A stretch of DNA of 64,000 nucleotides from Aegilops tauschii subsp. strangulata (Eukaryota > Streptophyta > Magnoliopsida > Poales > Poaceae): the NCBI RefSeq assembly GCF_002575655.3, contig NC_053035.3:500308601-500372600 (forward strand), written 5' to 3'. This document shows, in pieces, positions 21,922 through 34,360 of the stretch (position 1 is the first letter of the stretch; each line of letters begins with the position of its first letter). The translations under genes were made by a program, and so were the position numbers. The notes below the pieces were generated by a model. The model saw nothing but the letters and a program-made list of their open reading frames with translations, was not told the DNA's origin and ran no database searches.

Positions 21922-22676
21922 TGTCGTGGAATTGTCACGACAGATGTCCTAGTGTGAGGACTTAGTCGTGAGGCCAACGCATCTATGTGGTAACTTGAGA
22001 GGGATTGAGCGGAATCGAGAAAACGCAACACGTACAAGACAAAGATTTAGACAGCTTCGGGTCCCGAGAAACATCATCCGGTAACAACCCTACATGCTGT
22101 TTGTGGCTAGGTCTCATTATCATCATGAGGGAGTCGCCGAAAACCGGATCTCCCAGTTATGTCTGGATCTCCCAGTTATGTCTAACCCTAAGGTTTTCTC
22201 CCCCCCCCCCCCTCCTCGGGGTGCTCTGCCCCTCCTTATATATGTTGAAGGGGCGGGTTACATGTAGAGTCCAACACGGATTAAGACTTAAACTATTCTG
22301 ACTTCTCCTCATGGGCTTCTTAACGTCTTGGGCTTCATAACGTCTCCGGCTTCATAACTCCTGGCAACCGAGTTATCACTGTGCCGGGTTATGATTGGTG
22401 CCGGTTTATGATGGTCTGCCGGTTTATGATGGTCTGTCGGGTTATGACTTCCTGCCGGTTTATGATTGTCTGCCGAGTTATCATCTGACTTAACTCCTGC
22501 CGGGTTATCATCTGATTTAACACCTGCCGGGTTATCATCTGACTTAACACCTACCGGTTTACCACCAGCCGGTTTACCGTCTGTCTTAGCCATCTGTCTT
22601 AACTGTCCGCCGGTTTACCAAGTCTCAGCCGGGTTATAACTCCGGCCGGGTCATACCGCGGGGTATATCCCCGACA
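21922..22676 (-). repeat. 5' LTR of the LARD-like element (755 bp)
   Basis: Read on the minus strand it begins TGTCGGGGATATACCCCGCG. It contains several imperfect copies of a motif with gccggtttatgatggtctg and gggttatcatctgacttaac, and a C-run at 22200-22212. Confidence 0.85.
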
Positions 22677-22900
22677 AGAAGTAAAACAAGACTAGTGGAT
22701 CAGAAGAACGAACTTGAAGATAATATCATTCATCCATCACCAAAGCATAAAAGAGTGCTGCATTTTACGTTCCGAGAATTATTCATGGCAGCAACGATGG
22801 GCCAGGACCAAACCAACATGAGACTAATGGTTGCTGCATTTTTACTACAAGCGTTCTTTCTTGATTCCATTTCTGATCAGTGAATAGCAACAAGTGTTTA
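22677..22900 (-). repeat. Duplicated non-transposon block, copy A (part 2)
   Basis: It continues the block interrupted by the LTR element. 22790-22895 aligns with 34165-34290 beside NLR2 (shared pieces: ggccaggac-aaaccaacat; cgttctttcttgattc; gtttattag). It probably represents an untranslated or flanking part of the ancestral unit. Confidence 0.6.
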
Positions 22901-25900
22901 TTAGGAAAAAAAAAGATGGTAACGTTGGCGGCGCCCTCTCCACCGTACCCACCCGCATTATGTATTTCAGTTCAGTGCCAAGTCAGTGTCAGACAGCCTA
23001 GCTAGTTTCGAGCACTACGCACGCTTGCATGGTCTGCCGTGCCGGTCTGGCCAGACACGCTCATCTAGTCATCTGGGGCTCGCTGGTTTCCACCATGCGG
23101 CCCATGCCCTTGTACTGCACGGAACGCCGTCGCCATGCATTGTGGTGATCGACATGTACGCCATGCGTAGCGTGGCCAACCACGTACGTCACAGAGGGAG
23201 TCATCGAAGCGAGATCGCACGACGTCAGACGCCACGGCTGCGTCGTAGTCGCCGCCGTGCCGGTCGTTGAATTTGATTTGGTATTAGCGTTCGCATTTAC
23301 ATAATTGTATAAGAATCTGAACAAATCAGAGTCACTATCACCATTTTGTTGTGTGTCTTAGTTTTGTTACTTACCAGAACGATATTCAAAATGGTTGTTC
23401 CATGCAAAGATTGCTTGGCATGGCATGCCCTTTATTCAATTCCCAGACCGCATTGACAAATTTTTGTTTCTAATATGTTCTGCCGAGAAACGGTTTCCAG
23501 GGATAGAATCGGGAAAGCGCCAGATGAGAGGGAGATGAACCCTGACAGGAAAACAACGCTTGAATTGTCTGTTTGCACTTATGCCGAAGTGCATAAACTG
23601 TGGGGTGGTTGGACATTGCAGCAATGCATGCGGTACTAAAAAGAGCTGACCGTTTGAGCCTAACTTCCTCTAGATTGAAACTGGCTGTGATGTTTGATGC
23701 CATCAAGTCTCCATGTGGTTGTGTGGTGGTAATTTCTCTATTTGGGATGTCTGAATTTTAATTTGTGCTACCAACAGTAATTCTCCTGATGTCTGTTAAC
23801 TTCATCTGAACAGCTTTGCTGTGTGATTGCAGTTCTGTTGCTTGGTCAACTAAAATTTTAGTTTTACTACTGATGGGGTGGCCTGTTCTAAGTTTTGTCA
23901 AAAACTGTGTTGTTTTTGCTGTCGAAGGCAGTAGAGCGTCTGTAATTCCAGTGCTTGGCTTGTTAGGCAGGAAGCTGCAAATTAAAATTATAAGATGATG
24001 TTGCTGGTGCCTACATGGGGCCTCGATTTTACTTGTCTATTGGGCTTCGAGTTTGTCATTGGCAAAGCCACCAAGCTGCAGACACGAGAGGACGCAATGA
24101 GAAAGACCGGCTGCTGCATATCTCGTTCGGTAATTTTACGTGTGCTAACCTCCAATCATGCACTTTGACTCTTGTCCACTTCTTGAGCTACGCCAGTGGC
24201 AACCAACTCCATTTTCAAAACCAGGGGAGTGCGATCACGGCTTCACGGGCGATGAGATGACAACGAAATTTCATAGACTGCCTAGGGAGCTCCATTGCAC
24301 TATGCACGGGATGGCAGGGTTGGAGCACGCCTAGCCTACTCTGTCTAGGAGAGATGTGCGCGCCGACGGGTACATGCATTAAATGACTATAGCACTGCCG
24401 AGCTCCATGCCCAACTACACCCCATGCCGTGATTTTGCTTGACTGGGTCACTGTTATATGTTCTTCGCCAACGTCACTCTGAGCAACGATCAAAAATATT
24501 GGATGGGTTTATGAGAGCTCGCTCGGAAGCATTAACAGTCTTCAAAATAAACTATGCAGTAAACTAATTGATGCACGTTTGGACGATCTTAACAGGGGCC
24601 AGTGTTCGTTGCTCGTCAATTTTTTGCGTGCGCACCACACCGGCTGGTCTCCTTCGTGTCGACTGTACATGATCGATGAACACATGCTATGATAGAACGA
24701 AGTGACAACTGATAGCAGCACAGCTCCCGAAAACTTTTGAAGACGCCTAGTAAATTCACGGACGTGACAGGAAAGCTGTTGCATATGAGCGGGGAGTCTT
24801 TGTAAAAACGGAGTGGCTAATACAAAACAGTCATTATACATGACCATGGCGACGTGGTATGATTAATTAGTTCGGCACATGTATCATAGCCCTAGCGTGT
24901 AAAAGGGATAAAACTATAAGTTCGAGCTTAGCGGCAATGGATTTTTAAACGCAACGACTGTGCAAACCTGTTGTGCTTACTGGGCAAAACGGACACACGC
25001 CTAAACGTGTACAAATTACACTTGCTTACTTAGTGGACAGCTCATGAACATGGGTGTTCGCTGGCCCAAAATGCACCACGTCCGCACTTGGCATGCTATT
25101 GGTGTCCGCTGGCCAGGAATCATCCACGGCATGCACGCGCAAGGACGTGCGGCTCTCGCATGCAAAGGACGAACAGTTCAACTGCCATCGATGATGTGAG
25201 TACATGTCAGATGCACGTCTGCTGCCTAGGTGCTTTGCATGTGGGTGGGCCCGCGCTGGACGAATACAAGCCAAAAATAAATGGAATACACCCTCTGTAC
25301 ACTGGCAGCGGGAATCTAGATGGTGGCGCGACGGCAGGGACAGCGGCCTCCCTGTAGCGCGGCCACCAAACGCATTTTCCGCAATACATCGGCTTATGTA
25401 GCCCAGCACACACAGGGCCGGCCGCCACACTCGGCCACGCACGCACGAGTAGCACCCACTAACCAACCCTACATGCACGTCCCTATCCAGCTGATGCATG
25501 CACGCACTAACCAACTAGCCTACTCCTAGCTAACAACCTTATCCGGTCAATCGTGAGCACGCCTGCTCGTCCGCACGACGTGGACGGCAGGTTGCTTCGC
25601 TGCATGCTATCACCGTCGTCCTACGACCACAAGCCTGGCCACAAACCGGCTCAAACTAGACTCACTCGCTGGACACGGACGTGAGCACGATCGAACCGGC
25701 GCCCGAACTTGCCCTAGACCTAGACACACACCGGTGTTGAGCGTGTGATCCGGTGGATTATGTCCGACCGACGTGGTCGTCGGCGACACCAACCGGTGAG
25801 TACGTGGTCACTCGTCGAACATGTACGCATCCGAGGGTCCGTACGGCCTCGTCGAGATGGTCGGTTCGGTGCAGATGAAATGCTGTATGTAATGTAACCT

Positions 25901-26559
25901 GTCATTCTTCTTCAGGTTCAGGTTCTGGCTGCAGGCTGCAGACTGTCGGGGCCAATATTATATTCTCAGCAAATTAAAACCATCTGCTGCCAAGAATATA
26001 CACAAGACCTGAACGAACAATATGACATGGCCAGCAGGAGGACTGGACGGGACGGAGCGCCTCCGAGTCCGAGCGACGGCTTTGCAAGTGTTAAGCTCGT
26101 CACGATTCAGTTTCGTCAGTGTTACGCCCCGGATGCAGCGACGCTGAGGAAGTTAACTGAAGAATTGTCGGGCAACACCAACGTGGGAGAGGCTACTACT
26201 CCGTCCTTAGGATACACTGGTGAAGAATGGGTCCGTCAAATACTGCAGTGAGCCACAGCTGCAAGTGGGTGCAAAGTGTGATAGTCCTTCGTGTTGGGGC
26301 GATCCAGAGGGATCACGATTCAGAAACGAAAGAACCCTGACAAGGGCGGCTCCTCTTTTCCCCAAATCCTTCTTCCTCCTACAATTTGTACCTCTGGTTC
26401 TAGAAATCAATCCACTAGCTAGAAGAGGTTGTTCCCCGTGGTTATAAGTACTGTAGGTCCGTAACAGTCAGGGAGGCTCCGACCGAACGCAGGCATCCGG
26501 GGCTGGCACGTCAAAGGCAAGGTACTCCACCCGTATATATAGCAGCTCCATCAATCAAA
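22901..26559. other. Spacer between the two duplicated blocks, no confident gene
   Basis: The sequence is of mixed composition without LTRs or MITEs that I recognise. 23560-23648 reads on the plus strand as a short frame with a zinc-knuckle-like CINCGVVGHCSNAC before a stop, with 23650-24000 looking like intron or UTR. This could be the remnant of a gene or of a LINE ORF1. A 74-codon frame at 26027-26251 (MASRRTGRDG start) shows no domain. Nothing else is supported. Confidence 0.4.
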
Positions 26560-26647
26560 TCAAAAATTTCCACAAGGCCTGAGCCTGCTTGTGAGCATGT
26601 AGGTATCTTGCTTCCACTGATCGATGTCAGTCAGGCTTCTTCTTCTT

Positions 26648-26679
<32 letters not shown>

Positions 26680-27783
26680 TGCGGGAAGATGTCAGTCAGG
26701 CTTCACATGTGGATTCCATTCCATTCCTGGAGATAACAAACCAATTACTAAACATAGATCTCCAATAGTATATCATACCAATTACTACTACTCAACATAT
26801 ATGAACTGGGCTAAGGCTAAGCGTGCCGTTGTCAAGATTGTGTCACAGGTTTCAGACAGAGACATATATATTGCTTCAGAGAAACAAAAAAAGATGCAAG
26901 CAAATGAGTTTCACAGCAACAAATTTCTGCTGTGATCTCATAACCAAAAGATCAACAAGGATCACAGACACAAAACTCAACAATATGGACAAAGCCCCAG
27001 GTTATGAACATAGGTAATTGCTGCTGCAATTTCGTAACCAACACCTACACCCTACGGTGGCTCCACTCTAAATCATACTATGTTTGGGAAAGTCAGAAAA
27101 GCAAACCAATGGAAAAATCCAGTAATACAATGTCAGATCATATCAGGCATGCCGTAAAAAATATCTTCAGGAAGATTCATAAGACTGCAATTTTCAGGAA
27201 AAACATCCACATTTAGCATTAGCAGCCAGCTTGGCAGCAATCAAGCAGCAGCTTCTTTCTCATGTTCAGCTGCTACCATATTTGCCCCATCTTCTAATGC
27301 TTCCTTCTCTGCAGCCGAAACCCAAACCTACCATGAAGCCTCTGCTGATTCTGCTCTCTCCTTCTTGGCAGTCAGTCGCTTCTTTTCTACTCAGCAGCGT
27401 CCTACTTAGCTTCAAGTGCAGCTCCCTTGTTTACAGCCAAAGTCCCTCTTCTGAATCGCCGGCGCTTAGCCCCTCCTCTTCGGAGGTATACTACATGCAG
27501 ACTGCAGTTGTCAGCAAAACCCGCACAAAGAAAACCAAAATTAAAGGGGCTCCACAACAATAAATGAGAGGAGGGAGAGGCACATAAGAGTCACTTAGAT
27601 ATGAAGAAGACAGACCAGACAAGGTACAAATATAGACTCAAATACAAGACCGAAGCAATATATCTGGACAAGTCTCAGGTTTGAATAATCAATCGGCGCG
27701 CAGATCATGGGGCAGACTCATATAGATTAGAATGTAGTCATACGGGTTATACATACAACTGAATCTTAGAAGCAGCAATAAAT
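26560..27783 (-). repeat. Duplicated non-transposon block, copy B (part 1)
   Basis: 26690-27240 aligns with 9900-10440 of copy A, with a TC/T-rich insertion at 26640-26682 that also repeats gatgtcagtcaggctt. On the minus strand, Ala/Glu/Lys-rich frames (AAEKEALEDGANMVAAEHEK, AAKLAANAKCGCFS) lie between 27190 and 27370 but are interrupted by stops. It is a decayed 3' end of an unrecognised gene. The block continues at 33918 after the Copia insertion. Confidence 0.6.
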
Positions 27784-28725
27784 TGTTGGAATATTAAGCA
27801 AGTTCATGATTAATTCCAGTAAATAATTCATGACTAGAAGAGATACTAGCATGCAATAATCTAGCAAACTAGAAGAACAGCAAGACATGCATAACAGCAG
27901 CAAACACGTAACAAAAGCTGTAGAAACAGACATGAATAGAGGATGTTGGACGTACTGGTCGTTAGCTATTATGGGTGCGACAGTGTTGATGACGATGTTG
28001 GCGACGATCTGCTGCTGACGGCGATGAATACGACGATGAGTAGCACCGCCCAACTTGGACGGAAGACGACCCGCGATGACGAATTTGAGCAGTCGCGCAC
28101 AGCGCTTCCCAAAAACCTAATTCGTCCTCTCCCGGTGCAGGATCGCAAAGACGAATGGTTCCGGAGACCTGCTCGCCCACGCGCCGATGCACGCCGGCGT
28201 TTGGGATGGAGTAGACTACGATGGCGGCGCAAGTTGTGAGATGAGGCAAAACCCTAGGTGTTTTTCGGTGTGTCTCTGGCCGCAGCCGGTAGCTATATAT
28301 ATATTAGGACCAGAGGCGGTATTGTGTCGCGACCACAATCCCAAACCGACCCGGTTTCTAATTCGTATACTTACCGGACAAGAAATCAAAAACTTGTCTG
28401 CCAAGACATAAAAATAAAACGGCAAAAGGAAGCTGCGCTCCTGCAAGGAGACGGACCGGATTTCGACGGACCATTCACGCGCATGTCGCATGTACGCGCC
28501 GCCTCGCCAGGCCAGGCCAGGCCAGGCCAGCGAGCGCGCGCGTGTGGTTTTCCCTTTCTCTTCTCACACACCACTTAGAGTGGTGGAGAGAACCCACTAT
28601 ATAAAGAGGTCCAACTCTTCTTCAACTTCCAAGGTGGGACTAAACTTAGCACCACCACTTGCCATTTTACACATGGGCTTTGAGATTTCAGAAATTGCTA
28701 TGGGCCTAGCCCATTAATTCTAACA
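27784..28725 (-). repeat. 3' LTR of minus-sense Copia (942 bp)
   Basis: It contains a GC-rich cgccaggccaggccaggc-type repeat near 28505 and about 37 bp more than the other LTR, mostly around 28440-28530. Confidence 0.88.
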
Positions 28726-28741
28726 ATCCCCCACCAGATCT
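28726..28741 (-). other. Polypurine tract of minus-sense Copia
   Basis: On the minus strand gatctggtgggggatt ends exactly at the 3' LTR. Confidence 0.75.
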
Positions 28742-29269
28742 CAAATACCCATTTAGAGATTTGCCTTCTCTCACCACTTGTTTAATATACCAGTGTTTCA
28801 GCAGAGACCGTTAAGTTGAACTTCTGCCTAGAACTTTAAGCTACATCCATTCACAACTTGACAATGGACTATGCCTTGAATTGCTAGTTTTGTGTGAACA
28901 GGTTTCACTCAAAGTCTTAACCAGTACCTGGCCGCCAGTAGGCTACCCCGCGGTTTGGAGCTTATACGTCATACTCCCTGGTCTCTTCGTGAGCTTACTA
29001 GAGATCACCCAAATCTCATAGACTGCGACGTTTACAGTCAGAACTCATATAGGTGTGTTCTTTCAAGACTGCTCTGTAGGACAGCATCTTTGCTAATTAT
29101 AGCCAATAGAACCACATTAAGGCATGTTGCCAACCTGCCTTACAGCTCTGAGAGTTTTGCATCTTCACTTGGAGACGATCATAAGTTATTACTCTCCTCA
29201 GTTAACCAATAGCTTGTTCTTCCCAGATCCTAATTCACGGGATCTCCGATCACAAAGGTTGGGTTACTA

Positions 29270-32200
29270 CTATGGTGTAACATCTATGGGTCTCATACCC
29301 ATCTCCCTCGATGCAATATCTATCACATTTCGTGATAGTCCCTTTGTAAAGGGATCTGCCAGGTTTTTGTCTGTTTGTATATACGTAACAGTTATTACTC
29401 CGGAGTTTCTCAACTTCCTGACAGACTTCAAACGTCTTTTCACGTGTCTTGATGACTTTGCATTATCTTTAGAATTGTTCACTTTAGCGATAACCGTTTG
29501 GTTATCACAATTCATAAGAATAGCCGGTACAGGTTTTTCAACAACCGGCAAGTCCATCAAGAGCTCACGCAGCCATTCTGCCTCAACAGTAGCTGTGTCC
29601 AAAGCAGTTAATTCTGCTTCCATAGTTGACCTCGTCAATATGGTTTGCTTGCAAGACCTCCATGACACTGCGCCACCACCATGAGTAAATACATACCCAC
29701 TTGTTGCGTAAAGTACATCGACATCGGAGATCCAATTTGAATCACTATATCCTTCTAGCACAGCAGGATGCCCTGAATAAGTAATTCCGTAACTCATAGT
29801 ACCTCTCAGATAGTGCAAGACCCTTTCTAGTGCATGCCAATGATCATCACCCGGGTTGGACATGAACCTACTCAGTTTGCTCACAGCAAAAGAGATATCT
29901 GGTCTTGTAGCGCTAGCTAAGTACATGAGTGAACCGACAATTTGAGAGTATCTTAATTGATCTCTCGTTTCTTTCTTGTTCTTTCTGAGTGCCACGCTGG
30001 GATCATAAGGTGTTGGAGAAGGCTTGCTATCCATAAAACCGAATCGGTTCAAGACCTTCTCAACATAGTGAGATTGCGTTAATGTAATCCCACTCTCATC
30101 CTTAATAAGTTTGATGTTTAGAATTACATCGGCTTCTCCCAGATCTTTCATGTCAAAACTTTTTGATAGAAAAGACTTGACCTCATTAATTGCATTAATG
30201 TTTGTACCAAAGATCAGTATGTCGTCCACATACAAACATAATATGACACTATTGCCCCCGCCATGGCGATAGTAAACACACCTATCAGCCTCGTTAATGA
30301 CAAATCCTGCAGAAGTCAGAGTTCTTTCAAACTTCTCATGCCATTGCTTAGGTGCCTGTTTCAGACCATACAAAGATTTTAACAACTTGCACACCTTTCT
30401 CTCTTCACCCTTTACCACAAACCCGTCAGGCTGATCCATATAGATCTCCTCTTCCAACTCTCCATTGAGAAAAGCTGTCTTTACATCCATTTGATGAATG
30501 ATAAGACCATAAGAGGCAGCCAAGGAAAGTAACACTCGAATGGTGGTCATTCTAGCAACGGGTGAATAGGTGTCAAAGTAATCTTCGCCTTCTTTCTGAG
30601 TGTAGCCCTTGGCCACTAGCCGCGCCTTGTACTTATCAATAGTACCATCAGGCTTTAGCTTCTTTTTGAACACCCACTTACAGCCCACAGGTTTACAACC
30701 ATATGGTCTATCAATTAGTTCCCAAGTTCCATTAGAAAGAATTGAGTCCATCTCATTATGAACAGCTTCTTTCCAATCATCTACATCCGGAGATGCATAT
30801 GCTTCTGCAATCGTCTTGGGTGTGTCGTCCACAAGGTATACAATGAAATCATCACCAAAGGATTTTGCAATCCTTTGTCTCTTGTTCCTTCTAGGAACTT
30901 CATTGTTATCCTTCTCAAGGACTTCCTCATGTGATTGTTCGAAATATTCATCAGTTGTACTAGATTCAGGAATTATCTCAGAAGAAAATCTAGCAATGCT
31001 ATGCATATCTTTCATAGGAAATATGTTCTCAAAAAATGTTGCATCACGAGATTCCATTATAGTATCAACATGCATATCAGGTACTTCAGATTTTACCACT
31101 AAAAACCTATAAGCAATGCTCCGTTGAGCATACCCTAGAAAGACACAATCCACTGTCTTTGGTCCAAGTTTGCGTTTCTTAGGAATAGGAATATTGACCT
31201 CTCGGCCACTCCATTTGATTGAGGTGAATAGGGAGGCGTCCTTTCATGAATAATACCATGTTCCTCACAAAATTCATCAAAAACTTTTGGAAAATACTCT
31301 CCACCACGATCGGACCTAAGACGCTTGATCTTTCTCTCTAGTTGATTTTCAACTTCAGCTTTACAGATTTTAAGGTAGTCTAATGCTTCATCTTTAGTTT
31401 GCAACAAATAAACATAGCAAAATCTAGTCGCATCATCAATCAAAGTCATGAAATATCTCTTTCCACCTTTTGTCAACACACCATTCATCTCACAAAGATC
31501 AGAATGTATGAGTTCTAGAGGTGCCAAGTTTCTCTCCTCGGCAGCCTTATGAGGCTTTCGAGGTTGCTTAGATTGCACACAACTATGGCACTTAGAACCT
31601 TTGGCAACTGTGAAGTTCGGAATTAAACTCATGCTGAATAGCCGAGACATTAAACCAAAATTAATATGACATAAACGAGAGTGCCAAATACTTGCATCAT
31701 CATTAACATTAGCACAAATTTGGTTTATTGACTTATTGCAAAAATCTGAAAGAGAAAAGCGGAACAAGCCTCCGCACTCATAGCCTTTTCCTATAAATTG
31801 TCCAAATCTTGACACGATTACTTTATTGGACTCTAAAACTACCTTAAATCCATCTCGACATAGAAGGGAGCCGCTAACTAGATTCTTGTTCATAGTAGGG
31901 ACATGCTGCACGTTCCTTAGTTGCACGATCTTTCCCGAAGTAAACTTCAGATCCACCGTGCCAATGCCACGAACAGAAGCATGTGACCCATTCCCCATTA
32001 GGACGGAAGAATCCCTTGCGACCTGATAAGAAGTAAACAGGGAGATGTCAGCACACAGATGAACGTTAGCACCCGAATCAATCCACCACGAAGATGATTG
32101 AAATACTGAAAGCACAATAGGTAAATTACCATACCCATCAGTATTGCTAGCGGTCACCATGTTGATAGTCTTGGAGCTTGTTTTCCCTCTGCGGTCTGCA

Positions 32201-32973
32201 CGTTCAGGGCATTCCTTGGAAAAGTGTCCAGGCTTCCCACAGGCGTAGCACTCTAGCTCAGCCTTGTTGAACTTCTTCTTCTTGAAGGTAGTAGTCTTGG
32301 TAGGCTTGTTGAAAACAGGTTTGTTCTTCCCTTTGTTCTTGTTCTGTGGGTACCTCTGCACCATGTTAGCAGTAGGCTGAACCTCACCTCCTTTTTCAGT
32401 GGTATCTTTAGCCCGAGCTTTTTCTTCAACATCAAGAGATGCAATCAGATTTTCAACTGATATCTCCTGTCTCTTATGCTTCAGAGTTGTGGCGAAATTC
32501 CTCCATGAAGGAGGCAACTTTGCAATCATGCACCCAGCCACGAATTTGTCGGGTAGAACACATTTAAGGAGTTCAAGTTCCTTCACAATGCACTGTATCT
32601 CATGAGCTTGTTCAACCACAGAACGGTTATTCACTATCTTGTAGTCATGAAAACTCTCCATGATGTACAGTTCACTGCCTGCATCTGTTGCACCGAATTT
32701 TGCATTCAATGCATCCCACAGAATTTTTCCGTCGTTTATGTGCATGTATACATCACACAGACGGTCAGCAAGAACACTCAGAATGCATCCCACAAACATA
32801 GTATTGGCTTCCTGGAATTTTCTCCGATCTTCGTCGGTCATTCCCTCTGGAGCACCAACACTAGCGTGGAAAACTTTCAGAGCAGTAAGCCAGAGTGTGG
32901 TCTTCACCTGCCACCTCTTAAAGTGCACACCGGTAAACTTATCCGGCCTCAGTGTATCAGCGAATCCAGCCAT
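29270..32973 (-). pseudogene. Copia gag-pol gene with internal integrase deletion
   Basis: The start is the ATG at 32971-32973 (MAGFADTLRPDKF). Gag is followed by the zinc knuckle CYACGKPGHFSKEC, protease WWIDSGANVHL, integrase zinc region (HSRLCH, CHSC) and core residues in DLCEMNG and DRGGEYF. At about 31195-31205 the reading passes straight from YSPQSNGVAER to sequence just before a conserved DCVFLGYA block, and the frame changes. The distal integrase core is therefore lost. Beyond the junction the frame is open to 29270: RT with YVDDILIF, RNase H with TRSTMEAELTAL and MNCDNQT, end PIDVTP. Apart from the deletion, both halves are free of stops. Confidence 0.92.
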
Positions 32974-33012
32974 AGTTAACTCAGGAAATTGCCTATAATT
33001 AGGTTTTTGGAT

Positions 33013-33917
33013 TGTTGGAATATTAGGCAAGTTCATGATTAATTCCAGTAAATAATTCATGACTAGAAGAGATACTAGCATGCAATAATCTAGCAAACTA
33101 GAAGAATAGCAAGACATGCATAACAGCAGCAAACACGTAACAAAAGTTGTAGAAACAGACATGAACAGAGGATGTTGGACGTACTGATCGTTAGCTATTA
33201 TGGGTGCGACAGTGTTGATGACGATGTTGGCGACGATCTGCTGCTGACGGCGATGAATACGACGATGAGTAGCACCGCCCGACTTGGACGGAAGACGACC
33301 CGTGATGACGAATTTGAGCAGTCGCGCACAGCGCTTCCCAAAAACCTAATTCGTCCTCTCCCGGTGCAGGATCGCAAAGACGAACGGTTCCGAAGACCTG
33401 CTCGCCCACGCGCCGATGCACGCCGGCGTTTGGGATGGAGTAGACTACGATGGCGGCGCAAGTTGTGAGATGAGGCAAAACCCTAGGTGTTTTTCGGTGT
33501 CTCTCTGGCCGCAGCCGGTAGCTATATATATTAGGACCAGAGGCGGTATTGTGTCGCGACCACAATCCCAAACCGACTCGGTTTCTAATTCGTATACTTA
33601 CCGGACAAGAAATCAAAAACTTGTCTGTCAAGACATAAAATTAAAATGGCAAAAGGAAGCTGCGCTCCTGTGACCATTCATGCGCATGTACGCCATGCCA
33701 CGCCACGGCCCGGCCAGGCGAGCAAGCGCGCGCGTGTGGTTTTCCCTTTCTCTTCTCACACACCACTTAGAGTGGTGGAGAGAACCCACTATATAAAGAG
33801 GTCCAATTCTTCTTCAACTTTCAAGGTGGGACTAAACTTAGCACCACCACTTGCCATTTTACACATGGGCTTTGAGATTTCAGAAATTGCTATAGGCCTA
33901 GCCCATTAATTCTAACA
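33013..33917 (-). repeat. 5' LTR of minus-sense Copia (905 bp)
   Basis: It matches the other LTR over its whole length apart from short indels. In element sense it ends TATTCCAACA at 33013. Confidence 0.88.
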
Positions 33918-34360
33918 TAAATATGGCAGGGCTTGTGAATAACTACCCAAAACATTACAACGAGCATCAATCACCACTGTCCAGCACCGTAGACACAAGT
34001 GTCGAGCGCCCAGAGTCTCTCCAACTTACAGCAGCATCCATCGACTGCAGGATCGCCCCAAAAGCAGCCAGGGTAGGTTGCGTCGAGTGCTATAGACCAA
34101 GCTCAACCAGAGTCCAAGGTTAATCGGAGTCTTCCTTCTGATTGTTGCATTTTTACATCCCAGGCATTGTTCGGGGCAGCAACTATGGCCAGGACAAAAC
34201 CAACATCAGATTAATGATTGCTGCATATTCACAAACGTTCTTTCTTGATTCTAATTCAGACCCGTGACTATAAACCAGAGTTTATTAGGGAAAAGGGCAA
34301 AGAAAAAAATTTATAGGGCACTGCATCTCAAATTGTAATTCTTGAAACATAACTGGAAGT
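33918..34360 (-). repeat. Duplicated non-transposon block, copy B (part 2)
   Basis: 34040-34140 matches 10530-10640, and 34165-34290 matches 22790-22895. Compared with copy A, the reading frame is broken near its LAELG-type segment. It sits directly beside the 3' flank of NLR2. Confidence 0.6.

Larger units (their letters stand above)
10648..22676 (-). mobile_element. Non-autonomous LTR retrotransposon (LARD-like), tRNA-Lys primed, target duplication AGAAG
   Basis: LTRs at 10648-11357 and 21922-22676 start and end with tgtc/gaca. AGAAG flanks both sides (10643-10647 and 22677-22681). A primer-binding site next to the right LTR and a purine tract next to the left LTR show minus-strand sense, with the 5' LTR at the right. 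Without the nested Copia the internal region is about 5.3 kb. I find no gag, protease, integrase or reverse transcriptase motif in it, so it must depend on a partner element. It holds tandem arrays and a tRNA-like sequence. The superfamily is not certain; Gypsy is likely from the style of LTR and primer site. Confidence 0.85.
27784..33917 (-). mobile_element. Copia LTR retrotransposon, minus sense, target duplication TAAAT
   Basis: LTRs at 27784-28725 and 33013-33917 read, in element sense, TGTTAGAATTAATGGG...TATTCCAACA. TAAAT flanks both ends (27779-27783 and 33918-33922). A purine tract sits at the 3' LTR. The coding order gag-protease-integrase-RT-RNase H on the minus strand defines Copia. 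The sequence after the 5' LTR lacks a recognisable primer-binding site, and part of integrase is deleted, so this copy is defective. Confidence 0.93.

Noticed and set aside
26027..26251. 74-residue plus frame MASRRTGRDG
   Set aside because: No domain, no paralog in the window and no clear promoter. Left as an unassigned frame in the spacer.
27231..27563. 110-residue plus-strand frame (MAAIKQQLL start)
   Set aside because: The opposite strand carries the Ala/Glu-rich frame shared with the other block copy. The plus frame has no conserved counterpart.
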